Below are positions 1-9,345 of a stretch of 64,000 bases of DNA, piece after piece (the stretch's first letter is position 1; the number at the start of each line of letters is the position of its first letter). The stretch comes from Candidimonas nitroreducens (GTDB lineage: Bacteria; Pseudomonadota; Gammaproteobacteria; Burkholderiales; Burkholderiaceae_B): positions 248,001 through 312,000 of the forward strand of contig NZ_NJIH01000001.1 of the NCBI RefSeq assembly GCF_002209565.1, written 5' to 3'. The translations under genes and the position numbers were made by a program. The notes below the pieces were generated by a model. That model saw nothing but the letters and a program-made list of their open reading frames with translations. It ran no database searches and had not been told where the DNA came from.

Positions 1-266
1 GCACGATGCGTAATCTGGTTCTGCCGCAGGCTTTTGCAGCCGTGGTTCAGCCCATGGGCAATGTGCTGATTCTGCTGGTGAAGAACTCTTCGGTGGCCGC
101 CATCGTCGGGGTCGCCGAACTGACTTTCGTCGCGGACAAAGTCGCCATCGAGGAAGTGCAGGCTTTCGTCGTGCTCGGCGGGGCGGCGATCGCCTACGTC
201 GTGATTTGTCTGGTTCTCAAGCGTCTCGTGGCCATGCTCGAGCGCAGGGTGGCTTTCAGCAAATGA
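1..266 (+). CDS. Amino-acid ABC transporter permease, HisM/GltJ type (3' fragment)
   Basis: This is the C-terminal part of an inner-membrane permease; its start lies before the window. About 87 residues are visible in frame 3. They carry the end of the EAA loop region (LPQAFAAVVQPMGNVLILLVKNSS), typical of the HisMQ/GlnP permeases of polar amino-acid importers, followed by two hydrophobic segments. The stop overlaps the next start as ATGA (263-266), so the two permeases are translationally coupled and probably form one heterodimeric channel. The receptor and ATPase genes are presumably upstream. Substrate cannot be read from this fragment. Confidence 0.85.
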   Translation, partial: TMRNLVLPQAFAAVVQPMGNVLILLVKNSSVAAIVGVAELTFVADKVAIEEVQAFVVLGGAAIAYVVICLVLKRLVAMLERRVAFSK

Positions 267-1096
267 ATACCAGTCCCTTATTCGAAGAGCCCGGCCCGCG
301 CGGCCGGCGCCGCTACCGCATGTTCGAGGCCCTGGCCTGGGCGGTCATTATCATCGTCGCCGGCCTGGCCGTCTGGACACTGGACAGGAACGGTGCGTTC
401 GATGCCGCGGCCTGGAAGCCTTTTGCGCTATGGGGCGTGTGGCGGCAATTGGGCATAGGGCTGCTCAACAACATCCGGGCGGCCGTCGTCGGCATGCTGC
501 TGTCCATGTTCTTCGGCTGCTTTCTTGGGTGGGGGCTGCTCTCGAAGCGGAAAATAATCCGCTACCCGTGCCGGGTGTTCACCGACGTGTTCAACGGCAT
601 TCCCGTACTGCTGCTGCTGTTCTTCACCTCTCTGGTGCTGCCCTCGTGGGGCCTGCCGCTGCCGGATTTCTGGTTTCTGGTGATCGCGCTGTCGCTCTAC
701 AGTACCGCCGTGGTCGGGGACCTGGTGCGCGCGGGCGTCCAGGCCTTGCCGCTGGGCGAGTCCGAAGCCGCCGCGGCGCTGGGGTTCTCCGGGCTGCAAA
801 GCATGTGGCTGATACTGCTGCCGCAGGCGCTGCGCATGATGAGCCCGGGGCTGGTCAGCCAGATGGTGATCGTGCTCAAGGGCACTACATTGGCTTTCGT
901 GCTGGGCGGCTACTTCGACCTGCTGCGTGCGGCGACGGTGCTGGGCGCCTATTTCAGCCGTTCATTGCTGCAGGTTCAGGTCATTGCCGCGATCGCATTC
1001 ATGCTGATCAATATCGGCTTGTCGCAAATCGCCTCGGCCATCGATCGCAAGGAAAAGCAGCGCTACGGGGTTCAGCCCGTCGCGCTGGATGAATAA
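263..1096 (+). CDS. Amino-acid ABC transporter permease, HisQ/GltK type
   Basis: A 277-residue inner-membrane permease and second half of the polar amino-acid importer. The ATG at 263 is chosen because it overlaps the previous stop as ATGA; in-frame codons upstream lie inside the preceding gene. After a charged N-terminus there is a transmembrane segment (AWAVIIIVAGLAVWTL), then the usual five-helix core. The EAA-type loop (GESEAAAALGFSGLQSMWLILLPQALRMM) docks the ATPase. The long extra N-terminus is common in glutamate/aspartate-type permeases. No ATPase gene follows, so the operon probably ends here. Confidence 0.85.
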   Translation: MNTSPLFEEPGPRGRRRYRMFEALAWAVIIIVAGLAVWTLDRNGAFDAAAWKPFALWGVWRQLGIGLLNNIRAAVVGMLLSMFFGCFLGWGLLSKRKIIRYPCRVFTDVFNGIPVLLLLFFTSLVLPSWGLPLPDFWFLVIALSLYSTAVVGDLVRAGVQALPLGESEAAAALGFSGLQSMWLILLPQALRMMSPGLVSQMVIVLKGTTLAFVLGGYFDLLRAATVLGAYFSRSLLQVQVIAAIAFMLINIGLSQIASAIDRKEKQRYGVQPVALDE

Positions 1097-1144
1097 TACG
1101 GGCCTATCAGATCAACGTAAACCCAGCGACGTAAACTCTGCATC

Positions 1145-1564
1145 ATGCCGGATACCGAACTGCCATTGACCGACTTTGCCTCGCTGCTCGCGGCCGCGCG
1201 CCAGCAGGACGAACCACAGCGTTTGCTATTTGTATTTGCGCAGAAAGAGCTGCCCGACCAGCCCACTGCGCAGCAGCGGCGACGCTTTGAAAGCGGGCAG
1301 GGGGGTAGCCTGCGGCCTTGCCTGTGTGTAGACAAGGCCCCGGAAGACCTTACCAGCTTCGCGGCTTTGGCGGCTGAATCGGCGGCCACCGGGTTAGCAT
1401 GGGACGTCGTATTCATCAGCAGCCTGGCCGGCCGCGGCGGCATTGCGCCGAATCCCGACCAGGCCGACCAGCCCCTGCACTTCATGGTGCAGGCGATCAA
1501 CGACGGCCGCGTGGATGAATTCATAGCCTTCGATCGCAGCGGGAACACATTGAAATTTATTTGA
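1145..1564 (+). CDS. Conserved hypothetical protein (small cytosolic)
   Basis: A 139-residue soluble protein with no signal peptide or membrane segment. It resembles a small betaproteobacterial family often labelled 'ribonucleotide reductase subunit alpha' in databases, although nothing in it resembles a real reductase: it is far too short and lacks the radical-site cysteines. Visible features are an N-terminal helix (LTDFASLLAAARQQDEPQRLL), a CVDKAPEDLTSF segment and a closing FDRSGNTLKF. It stands alone between the ABC permease and narG. Function unknown; the call rests on remembered family similarity. Confidence 0.7.
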   Translation: MPDTELPLTDFASLLAAARQQDEPQRLLFVFAQKELPDQPTAQQRRRFESGQGGSLRPCLCVDKAPEDLTSFAALAAESAATGLAWDVVFISSLAGRGGIAPNPDQADQPLHFMVQAINDGRVDEFIAFDRSGNTLKFI

Positions 1565-1832
1565 CAGCGGTTCCAACTGCGCGCTTACAGTTATATGATA
1601 TTGCCAGAGCAACGCTGATCTCGACGTCTTTCATCGAGATCTCGGCCGGAAATACGGCTAGGCGAATCAGGCCGCCCGGCCAGCAAGTTCCCTGTTGTAC
1701 GGATTTGCAATCAAAAAGAGCAAGGCGTAAAGCCGCAGGCAGTACAAACAGTGCGGCAAGGCAAAGCAACACCCTTGTTTTTTTGATTGCGGATCCGTGT
1801 CAGGCATACTATGCAGCACATAGGAGCGAGTC
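1565..1832. other. narG upstream region
   Basis: These 268 non-coding bases should hold the narG promoter. The last 100 are AT-richer than the surroundings. I looked for an FNR site (TTGAT-N4-ATCAA) and found only a good left half, TTGAT at 1783-1787, followed after four bases by GATCC, which is a poor right half. The start ATG at 1833 has a GGAGCG ribosome site just before it. No terminator was recognised. Confidence 0.4.
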
Positions 1833-4800
1833 ATGGGCCAATTCCTGGAGCGCTTGCGGTACTTCTCTCGGCCGCGCCAACCGTATTCCGAAGGCTGGGG
1901 CGAAGTGCGCAGCGAGGCGCGCCAATGGGAAGACGGCTATCGCAATCGCTGGGCGCATGACAAGGTGGTGCGCTCTACCCATGGTGTGAACTGCACCGGC
2001 TCCTGTAGCTGGAAAATCCATGTCAAGCAGGGCGTGGTCACCTGGGAAACCCAGCAGACCGACTACCCCCGCACCCGCCCCGACATGCCCAACCACGAGC
2101 CGCGCGGCTGTTCGCGCGGCGCTTCGTATTCGTGGTACCTGTACAGCGCCAATCGCCTGAAGTACCCCATGATACGCGGCCGCCTGCTGCAGCGCTGGCG
2201 CGAAGCGCGCAAGACGCTCGAGCCGGTCGAGGCCTGGGAAGCGTTGATGCAGGATCCGGATGCCAAGAGCTACAAGGCGGTGCGCGGCATGGGCGGCTTC
2301 GTGCGCGCGAAGTGGGACGAGGCCCTGGAACTGGTCGCGGCAGCAAACGTATACACCATCAAGCATTACGGGCCCGATCGCATTGCGGGCTTCTCGCCGA
2401 TCCCGGCCATGTCCATGGTGTCTTATTCTTCGGGCACACGCTATGTCAGCCTGCTGGGCGGATCGGTGCTGTCGTTCTACGACTGGTATTGCGACCTGCC
2501 CGCCGCCAGTCCGCAGGTGTGGGGCGAACAGACCGACGTGCCCGAATCGGCCGATTGGTACAACTCCAGCTACATCATTGCCTGGGGCTCGAACGTTCCC
2601 CAGACCCGCACGCCCGACGCCCACTTCTTCGTCGAGGCGCGCTACAACGGCACGCAAACCGTCGCCGTCAGCCCCGACTATTCCGAAGTTTCCAAGCTTT
2701 CCGACATCTGGCTGCACCCCAAGCAGGGCACCGACGGCGCCATGGCCATGGCCATGGGCCACGTAATATTGCGCGAGTTCTTCCTCGACCGCCAGGTCGA
2801 CTACTTCCAGGACTATTGCCGGCGCTTTACCGACTTGCCCATGCTGGTGACCCTGCGCCGCGACGGTGACCGCTGGGTGCCCGACCGCTACCTGCGCTGC
2901 AGCGACTTCGCCGATGCCCTGGGCACGCCCGAACGTGCCGAATGGAAAACCGTGGGCTTCGACCAGCAGGGCGTGCCGGTGGCGCCCAGAGGCTCCATAG
3001 GCTTTCGCTGGCCCGGCAAAGACAGCCCCGGCCAAGGCAAATGGAATCTGGAGCAGGCCACCGAAGACGGCACCGAAATCCGGCTGGAGCTCAGCCAGAT
3101 CGATCACCGCGACGATGTCCTGGACGTGGCCTTTCCGTACTTCGGCGGGGTGGTTCACGAACATTTTCCGCACAACGAACAAGGCGACATATTGTTGCGG
3201 CGCGTGCCGGTGCGCAAGCTGGCGACACGCCAAGGCGAAACATTGGTTGCCACGACCTTCGACCTGCTTTGCGCGCACTATGGCCTGGATCGCGGCCTGG
3301 GCGGCACATGCGCCCGGGGCTATGACGACAACGTACCCTACACGCCCGCGTGGCAGGAATCCATCACCGGCACGCCCGCGGCCCAGATGATCGAGGTGGC
3401 GCGAGGCTTTGCCGACAACGCCGAGAAGACCCAGGGCCGCTCCATGGTCATCATCGGCTCGGGCATGAACCACTGGTTCCACCAAGACGTCAGCTACCGC
3501 GCCATCATCAATATGCTGATGCTGTGCGGTACGGTCGGCAAGCCCGGCGGCGGCTGGTCGCACTACACCGGTCAGGAAAAAGTACGCCCGCAAACAGGCT
3601 GGGCGGCGCTGGCGTTCGCGCTCGACTGGGTGCGCCCGCCGCGGCAGATGGCGGGCACCGATTTCTTCTATCTGCATTCCGACCAATGGCGCTACGAAAC
3701 CCAGCACATCGACGACCTGCTCTCGCCCCTGGCCGACCGCAGCCGGCACACCGGCAGCGTGGTCGATTGCAGCGTGCGCGCGCAGCGCATGGGTTGGCTG
3801 CCTTCTGCCCCGCAACTGAACCGCAACCCCCTGGATATTGCGCGCGAAGCGCAGGCGTCCGGCAGCGATCCCAAGCAATACGTCGCCGACGCACTCAAAT
3901 CCGGCCGGCTCGCGCTGGCCTGCGAAGACCCCGACAACCCCGACAACTATCCACGCAATCTGTTCGTCTGGCGCTCCAATCTGCTGGGCTCGTCCGGCAA
4001 GGGGCATGAATATTTCCTCAAGCATTTCCTGGGCACCGGCTGCGGCCTGCAGGGCAAGGATCTGGGCGAAGAGGGCGGTGCCAAGCCCGAGGAAATCACC
4101 TGGCGCGACCCGGCCCCCGAGGGCAAGCTCGACCTGGTGGTCACGCTGGACTTCCGCATGTCCACCACCGCGCTGTATTCGGACGTGGTCTTGCCGACTG
4201 CCTCGTGGTACGAGAAGCACGACCTGTCCACCACCGACATGCATCCGTTCATCCACCCGTTCACGGCCGCGGTCGACCCGGTGTATGAATCTAAAAGCGA
4301 CTGGGAAACCTTCAAGGCCATTGCCAAGAAGTTCTCGGAACTCGCGGCGGGCAAGCTGGGCACGGTCAAGGACGTAGTGCTCACGCCTATTCTGCACGAC
4401 ACGGCGGCCGAACTGGCGCAGCCCTTCGAGGTGCGCGACTGGAAAAAGGGCGAGTGCGATTATGTGCCCGGCGTAACCGGCCCCAACATCAGCTTCATCG
4501 AGCGCGACTATGCCGCAGTGCATGCGCGCTACACTTCGGTCGGGCCGCTGCTCGACACGCTAGGTAATGGCGGCAAGGGCTTGCGCTGGGACATGCATCA
4601 CGAAGTCGAAGAGCTCGCCAAGCTCAATTACACGGTGGCTGATGGGCCGGCAAAAGGGCGCCCGCGGCTCGCCAGCGACATCGACGCCGCCGAAACCATA
4701 CTCATGATCGCGCCGGAAACCAACGGCGAAGTCGCGGTTCGGGCCTGGAAAGAGCTGTCCAAATCCACCGGGCGCAGCCACGCGCATCTGGCCGCCGCCC

Positions 4801-5588
4801 GCGAAGACGAAAAAATCCGCTTTCGAGACCTGCAGGCGCAGCCGCGCAAGATCATCAGTTCGCCGACCTGGTCGGGCATCGAAAGCGAACAGATCAGCTA
4901 CAACGCCTGCTACGTCAATGTGCACGAACTGGTGCCGTGGCGCACGCTCACCGGCCGCCAGCAGTTCTATCTGGATCACCAGTGGATACGCGACTTCGGC
5001 GAGGCGTTCGCCATTTACCGCCCACCGATCGACACCCGCACGGTCAATCCCTTGCTTGGCAAGAAAAGCAATGGCCAACCCGAAATCGTGCTGAATTTCA
5101 TTACCCCGCACCAGAAATGGGGCATACACAGCACCTATACCGACAACCTGATCATGCTTACGCTGTCGCGCGGCGGGCCGATTGTCTGGATCTCCGAGGT
5201 GGACGCCAAGAAGGCCGGCATCGTGGACAACGACTGGATCGAGTGCTTCAACCTGAATGGCTCGCTGACTGCCCGCGCGGTCGTCAGCCAGCGCGTGCAC
5301 GAAGGCATGTGCATGATGTACCACGCGCAGGAAAAAATCGTCAACGTGCCGGGCTCCGAAATCACCGGCATGCGCGGCGGCATCCACAATTCGGTGACCC
5401 GCATCGTGCTCAAGCCCACACAGATGATAGGCGGCTGTGCGCAGTTTTCCTGGAGCTTCAATTACTACGGCCCGGTGGGCTCCGATCGCGACGGCTTCGT
5501 GATCGTGCGTAAGATGCAGAAAGTCGACTGGATGGATCGCGTCCAGCATGCCGCCCGCGAGGCGGAGCTGGGCGCCAAACTGGCATAA
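1833..5588 (+). CDS. narG: Respiratory nitrate reductase alpha subunit
   Basis: The catalytic subunit of the membrane-bound NarGHI complex reduces nitrate to nitrite at a Mo-bisMGD centre on the cytoplasmic face. At 1251 residues it has the usual full length. The N-terminal FS0 [4Fe-4S] site is present in its characteristic form: His50, Cys54, Cys58 and Cys93 (HGVNCTGSCSW, then GCSRGASYSW). The Mo-ligand aspartate region FYDWYCDLP follows near residues 215-223. The N-terminus MGQFLERLRYFSRP lacks a cleavable Tat signal, as in other NarG proteins. It is first in a tight five-gene operon. There is no frameshift, and the frame is open throughout. Confidence 0.98.
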   Translation: MGQFLERLRYFSRPRQPYSEGWGEVRSEARQWEDGYRNRWAHDKVVRSTHGVNCTGSCSWKIHVKQGVVTWETQQTDYPRTRPDMPNHEPRGCSRGASYSWYLYSANRLKYPMIRGRLLQRWREARKTLEPVEAWEALMQDPDAKSYKAVRGMGGFVRAKWDEALELVAAANVYTIKHYGPDRIAGFSPIPAMSMVSYSSGTRYVSLLGGSVLSFYDWYCDLPAASPQVWGEQTDVPESADWYNSSYIIAWGSNVPQTRTPDAHFFVEARYNGTQTVAVSPDYSEVSKLSDIWLHPKQGTDGAMAMAMGHVILREFFLDRQVDYFQDYCRRFTDLPMLVTLRRDGDRWVPDRYLRCSDFADALGTPERAEWKTVGFDQQGVPVAPRGSIGFRWPGKDSPGQGKWNLEQATEDGTEIRLELSQIDHRDDVLDVAFPYFGGVVHEHFPHNEQGDILLRRVPVRKLATRQGETLVATTFDLLCAHYGLDRGLGGTCARGYDDNVPYTPAWQESITGTPAAQMIEVARGFADNAEKTQGRSMVIIGSGMNHWFHQDVSYRAIINMLMLCGTVGKPGGGWSHYTGQEKVRPQTGWAALAFALDWVRPPRQMAGTDFFYLHSDQWRYETQHIDDLLSPLADRSRHTGSVVDCSVRAQRMGWLPSAPQLNRNPLDIAREAQASGSDPKQYVADALKSGRLALACEDPDNPDNYPRNLFVWRSNLLGSSGKGHEYFLKHFLGTGCGLQGKDLGEEGGAKPEEITWRDPAPEGKLDLVVTLDFRMSTTALYSDVVLPTASWYEKHDLSTTDMHPFIHPFTAAVDPVYESKSDWETFKAIAKKFSELAAGKLGTVKDVVLTPILHDTAAELAQPFEVRDWKKGECDYVPGVTGPNISFIERDYAAVHARYTSVGPLLDTLGNGGKGLRWDMHHEVEELAKLNYTVADGPAKGRPRLASDIDAAETILMIAPETNGEVAVRAWKELSKSTGRSHAHLAAAREDEKIRFRDLQAQPRKIISSPTWSGIESEQISYNACYVNVHELVPWRTLTGRQQFYLDHQWIRDFGEAFAIYRPPIDTRTVNPLLGKKSNGQPEIVLNFITPHQKWGIHSTYTDNLIMLTLSRGGPIVWISEVDAKKAGIVDNDWIECFNLNGSLTARAVVSQRVHEGMCMMYHAQEKIVNVPGSEITGMRGGIHNSVTRIVLKPTQMIGGCAQFSWSFNYYGPVGSDRDGFVIVRKMQKVDWMDRVQHAAREAELGAKLA

Positions 5589-5601
5589 GGTGCACAAAGC
5601 C

Positions 5602-7143
5602 ATGAAAATACGCGCACAAGTCGCCATGGTGCTGAATCTGGACAAATGCATCGGGTGCCACACCTGTTCGGTCACGTGCAAAAATGTCTGGACGTCCCGC
5701 AAAGGCATGGAATATGCCTGGTTCAATAACGTCGAGACCAAGCCCGGCCTGGGCTATCCGAACGACTGGGAAAACCAGGAACGCTGGAAGGGCGGCTGGG
5801 AACGCAAGGCCAACGGCAAGCTGGTGCCCAAGCAGGGCGGGCGCTTCGCCGTGCTGGCGCGCATCTTCGCCAACCCCTTCCTGCCGGAAATCGACGACTA
5901 CTACGAGCCGTTCACCTTCGACTACGAGAATCTGCAGACGGCGCCCGAGCTGCCCACCGCGCCCGTGGCGCGGCCCATATCGCTGGTGTCGGGGCGCACC
6001 ATGGACAAGATCGAGTCGGGCCCGAACTGGGAAGAAATTCTCGGCGGTGAATTCGACAAGCGCAGCAAGGACTACAACTTCGAGGCGATCCAGAAAGACA
6101 TATACGGGCAGTTCGAGAACACCTTCATGATGTACCTGCCCAGGCTGTGCGAGCACTGCCTCAACCCCACCTGTGTCGCCTCGTGCCCGTCGGGCTCCAT
6201 TTACAAGCGCGAAGAAGACGGCATCGTGCTTATCGACCAGGACAAATGCCGCGGCTGGCGCATGTGCGTATCGGGCTGTCCCTACAAGAAAATCTATTAC
6301 AACTGGGTCAGCGGCAAGGCCGAGAAGTGCACCTTCTGCTATCCGCGCATCGAGGCCGGCCTGCCCACCGTGTGCTCGGAAACCTGTGTCGGGCGCATCC
6401 GCTACCTGGGCGTGTTGCTGTACGATGCCGACCGCATTTCGCAAGCCGCCGGCACCGAAAACCCGCAAGACCTGTACCAGGCGCAGCTGGACGTGTTTCT
6501 CGATCCGTTCGACCCTGAAGTCCAGCGCCAGGCCCAGGCGGACGGCATCCCGGCGGAATGGGTAGAGGCTGCGCAAAAGTCGCCCGCCTACAAGATGGCC
6601 GTGGAATGGAAAATCGCTTTCCCGCTGCACCCTGAATACCGCACGCTGCCCATGGTCTGGTACGTGCCGCCGCTGTCGCCCATTACCGCGCATGCCAATG
6701 CGGGCGCCATAGCCAGCAGCGCCAACGGCCTGCCGGATGTCGGCTCGCTGCGCATACCCGTGCGCTACCTGGCCAACCTCCTGACCGCGGGCAACGAGCC
6801 TCCCATCGTCACCGCTCTTGAACGCATGATGGCCATGCGCGCCTGGTTCCGCGCGCGCCAGCTGGGCGAGCCGCCGGCCCCCGATCTGCTGGCCAGCGTC
6901 GGGCTCGACGAGCCGACCGCCAAGGACATGCACCGCTACTTGGCCATCGCCAACTACGAAGATCGTTTCGTCATTCCCACCGCGCACCGGGAAGAGGCCG
7001 AGAACGCCTACCAGATCCGCGGCGGCTGCGGCTTCACCTTCGGCAACGGCTGTGACGGCATCGACGCCAAGGCCGGCCTGTTCGGCGGCAAGATGGGGCG
7101 GCGCCGTGTCGTGCCCATCCGCGAACTCGACGAGCAAGAGTGA
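5602..7143 (+). CDS. narH: Respiratory nitrate reductase beta subunit
   Basis: A 513-residue electron-transfer subunit that carries iron-sulfur clusters between NarI haems and NarG. The start is the ATG at 5602, giving MKIRAQVAMVLNLDKC, the conserved NarH beginning; an earlier in-frame ATG lies inside narG. Four ferredoxin-type cysteine groups are visible: CIGCHTCSVTC (residues 16-26), CEHCLNPTCVASCP, CRGWRMCVSGCP and CTFCYPRIEAGLPTVC. The tryptophan in CRGW replaces a cysteine, the known signature of the [3Fe-4S] cluster in NarH. It lies 13 bases after narG. Confidence 0.98.
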   Translation: MKIRAQVAMVLNLDKCIGCHTCSVTCKNVWTSRKGMEYAWFNNVETKPGLGYPNDWENQERWKGGWERKANGKLVPKQGGRFAVLARIFANPFLPEIDDYYEPFTFDYENLQTAPELPTAPVARPISLVSGRTMDKIESGPNWEEILGGEFDKRSKDYNFEAIQKDIYGQFENTFMMYLPRLCEHCLNPTCVASCPSGSIYKREEDGIVLIDQDKCRGWRMCVSGCPYKKIYYNWVSGKAEKCTFCYPRIEAGLPTVCSETCVGRIRYLGVLLYDADRISQAAGTENPQDLYQAQLDVFLDPFDPEVQRQAQADGIPAEWVEAAQKSPAYKMAVEWKIAFPLHPEYRTLPMVWYVPPLSPITAHANAGAIASSANGLPDVGSLRIPVRYLANLLTAGNEPPIVTALERMMAMRAWFRARQLGEPPAPDLLASVGLDEPTAKDMHRYLAIANYEDRFVIPTAHREEAENAYQIRGGCGFTFGNGCDGIDAKAGLFGGKMGRRRVVPIRELDEQE

Positions 7144-7151
7144 GGCCGCCG

Positions 7152-7850
7152 ATGTCCCGCAACCCGACCCTGCTGCTGCGCGCCTTGTCGGCCTTGCTGG
7201 CCTACCCTGACGCCGAGCTGCGCGCGGCGCTGCCGGAAATCGTCGAGGCCATCCGCGACTCGCGCGCGCTCGACGCGCAACATAAAGGCCAGCTGATTGC
7301 GCTGGCGGATGAAATTTCCAACAGCGGGGCGCTGGATGCCGAAAGCCGCTATGTCGAATTGTTCGATCACGGGCGGCGCACTTCCTTGAACCTTTTCGAG
7401 CACGTCCATGGCGACGGCCGCGAACGCGGCTCGGCCATGGTGGCCTTGCGCGAACGCTATCTAGCCGCCGGCATGGAGCCTGCCAGCAACGAACTGCCCG
7501 ACCATCTGCCCCTGCTGCTGGAATACCTGAGCTGCCGCGACCTGGCCGAAACCAAAGACACCATCGGCGAGATCGCCCACATTCTGCGCCAGCTGGGCAA
7601 CACGCTGCTCGCACTGAACAGCCGCTATGCGGCGGTCATGGCGGCGCTGCTTGCCCTGGGGCGCGAGAAAGGGCTCGACACGCATGCCGCGGCGCCACCG
7701 CCCGAAGACCTCGATGCCGCCTGGGAAGAACAGCCCGCATTTGCGCCGCCGGCCCCGAAGCCCGCGGCCCAGCCCATTACCTTCCATCCCCGAAGGCCGC
7801 AATCCGTCAATCCAAGCCGTTCCACAATCTTGCCGGAGGTGCCGCAATGA
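7152..7850 (+). CDS. narJ: Nitrate reductase assembly chaperone
   Basis: A dedicated cytoplasmic chaperone that holds apo-NarG until the molybdenum cofactor is inserted; it is not part of the final enzyme. It has 232 residues, is rich in helices and shows the family pattern: LLLRALSALLAYPD near the start, then YVELFDHGRRTSLNLFEHVHGDGRERG and LPDHLPLLLEYLS. The ATG at 7152 gives the normal N-terminus MSRNPTLLLRALS; a GTG at 7140 overlapping the narH stop is a less likely alternative. The C-terminus is proline-rich and variable. Its stop overlaps the narI start. Confidence 0.95.
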   Translation: MSRNPTLLLRALSALLAYPDAELRAALPEIVEAIRDSRALDAQHKGQLIALADEISNSGALDAESRYVELFDHGRRTSLNLFEHVHGDGRERGSAMVALRERYLAAGMEPASNELPDHLPLLLEYLSCRDLAETKDTIGEIAHILRQLGNTLLALNSRYAAVMAALLALGREKGLDTHAAAPPPEDLDAAWEEQPAFAPPAPKPAAQPITFHPRRPQSVNPSRSTILPEVPQ

Positions 7851-8551
7851 CTCTGCCTGCGCCCTTGAACCAATTCCTGTTCGGCATCTATCCCTATATC
7901 TGCCTTACCGTACTGCTGCTGGGCAGCCTGATACGCTTCGACCGCGAACCGTACTCGTGGAAAAGCGACTCGTCCCAGATACTGCACAAGGCGGAACTCC
8001 GATTCGGATCCAATCTGTTTCACTACGGGGTGATCGTGGTCGTGCTCGGCCATTTCGTGGGGTTCCTGATGCCGGAACCGCTGGTGCTGTGGCTGATGAG
8101 CCCGACCCAGCACCAATTGCTGGCCATGCTGGTCGGCGGCGTCGCCGGAATCGTCGCCATCATAGGCCTTACCGTCCTGATACACCGCCGCCTGGCGTAC
8201 CGCCGCATCCGCAGCAACAGCCGCAAGTGGGACATCACCATCGTCATCATGCTGTGGCTGCAGCTGGCGCTGGGCATTCTGACGGTGCCGTATTCGGCAC
8301 AAGACATGTCCGGCGCGCACTTCGAGGTTCTGGTTCATTACGTGCAGGGCGTCGTGCTGTTCCATAATTCCGCGGCACTGCTGCAAGGCATGCCCTGGGT
8401 CTATCAGCTGCATATCTTCCTCGGCTTCACCATATTCCTGGTCTCGCCGTTCACCCGCATGGTGCACATCTGGAGCGGCGTCGGGTCGCTGGCCTACTTG
8501 TTCCGCCCCTACCAGCTGGTGCGCAAACGCGGCCGTTCGGAGGCCCGATGA
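7847..8551 (+). CDS. narI: Respiratory nitrate reductase gamma subunit (cytochrome b)
   Basis: The 234-residue integral membrane subunit binds two b-type haems and oxidises quinol, anchoring NarGH to the inner membrane. Five hydrophobic helices can be traced, beginning with FGIYPYICLTVLLLGSLIRF. Histidines suited to haem binding occur in helix 2 (LFHYGVIVVVLGHFVGF) and in the last helices (VLVHYVQGVVLFH, YQLHIFLGFTIFLV). It overlaps both narJ and the next gene as ATGA, so stoichiometry is probably set by translational coupling. Confidence 0.97.
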   Translation: MTLPAPLNQFLFGIYPYICLTVLLLGSLIRFDREPYSWKSDSSQILHKAELRFGSNLFHYGVIVVVLGHFVGFLMPEPLVLWLMSPTQHQLLAMLVGGVAGIVAIIGLTVLIHRRLAYRRIRSNSRKWDITIVIMLWLQLALGILTVPYSAQDMSGAHFEVLVHYVQGVVLFHNSAALLQGMPWVYQLHIFLGFTIFLVSPFTRMVHIWSGVGSLAYLFRPYQLVRKRGRSEAR

Positions 8552-9264
8552 ACGTCACGGTCAATGACATTGAAGTCGATGTGGATGCATGGCCCACGCC
8601 GCAGCTGGCCGCCGTGCATGAATTGCTGCGGCAACGCGCCTGCGAGCTCGGGCTTTTGCCCGACGGCGCCGGTGAAATCGAGGTAGAAAGGGCGATAGAG
8701 CGCACGCTGGCGCAAGAGGTGGCGGTACCGGAACCCACGGACGAAGAATGCAGGCGCTGGTACGAGGCCAATGCGCAGCGCTTTCGCAGCGGCGACCTGG
8801 TTTGCGCGCGCCACATACTGTTCCAGATAACCCCGGGCTCGCCGGTGCCGGCAGTGCGCGGGGTCGCGGAAGCCGCGCTGCACGAAATCCAGGCGGATCC
8901 GGCTCTATTCGAAAAACACGCCCGCGAACACTCCAACTGCCCATCCGGGGCCAATGGCGGCAACCTCGGCCAGCTGCAGCGCGGCGAAACCGTGCCGGAA
9001 TTCGAAAAGGCCATCTTTGGCGACGCTACGCTGGGGGTGCTGCCGCAACTGGTCACCACGCGCCACGGCTTTCATATCGTCGCGATCGACCAGCGCATAG
9101 AAGGCAGGCAGGTGCCTTATGAACTGGTAAGCGCAGAAGTCGCCGCTGAACTGCGCAAACGCAGCGAGGCCCGCGCCTTGTCGCAATATGTGCGCGTGCT
9201 GGCCGGCGGCGCCGACATTTCGGGCGTCGAACTCGATGCGGCGGCCTCACCGCTGGTGCAGTAG
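8548..9264 (+). CDS. Parvulin-type peptidyl-prolyl isomerase of the nar operon
   Basis: A 238-residue NifM/PpiC-like protein. The parvulin domain spans about residues 85-190: ARHILFQI, then ANGGNLGQLQRGETVPEFEKAIF, then LVTTRHGFHIVAI, the standard rotamase core with the terminal histidine. There is no signal peptide, so it probably works in the cytoplasm. It starts by ATGA overlap with narI and ends the operon. Equivalent fifth genes occur in nar operons of other betaproteobacteria, where a role in nitrate reductase maturation is assumed. Here that role is inferred from position only. Confidence 0.9.
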   Translation: MNVTVNDIEVDVDAWPTPQLAAVHELLRQRACELGLLPDGAGEIEVERAIERTLAQEVAVPEPTDEECRRWYEANAQRFRSGDLVCARHILFQITPGSPVPAVRGVAEAALHEIQADPALFEKHAREHSNCPSGANGGNLGQLQRGETVPEFEKAIFGDATLGVLPQLVTTRHGFHIVAIDQRIEGRQVPYELVSAEVAAELRKRSEARALSQYVRVLAGGADISGVELDAAASPLVQ

Positions 9265-9345
9265 CGCGCGCCGGGTACAAGCCTGTTACTTCGGAAAGGC
9301 CTTTTGTTCAGGGCGGGTTCGTTCCAACAAGAGCGATTGCCCTTT

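Noticed and set aside
1783-1796. An FNR site before narG
   Set aside because: Only the left half TTGAT is good; the right half GATCC does not match. Not enough for a call.
1809-4523. A 904-codon open frame antisense to narG
   Set aside because: The sense strand encodes complete NarG with all metal ligands; the antisense product shows no domain and has shadow composition.
5458-7614. A 718-codon open frame antisense to narH and narJ
   Set aside because: Same reason; it crosses two clear genes and shows no recognisable fold.
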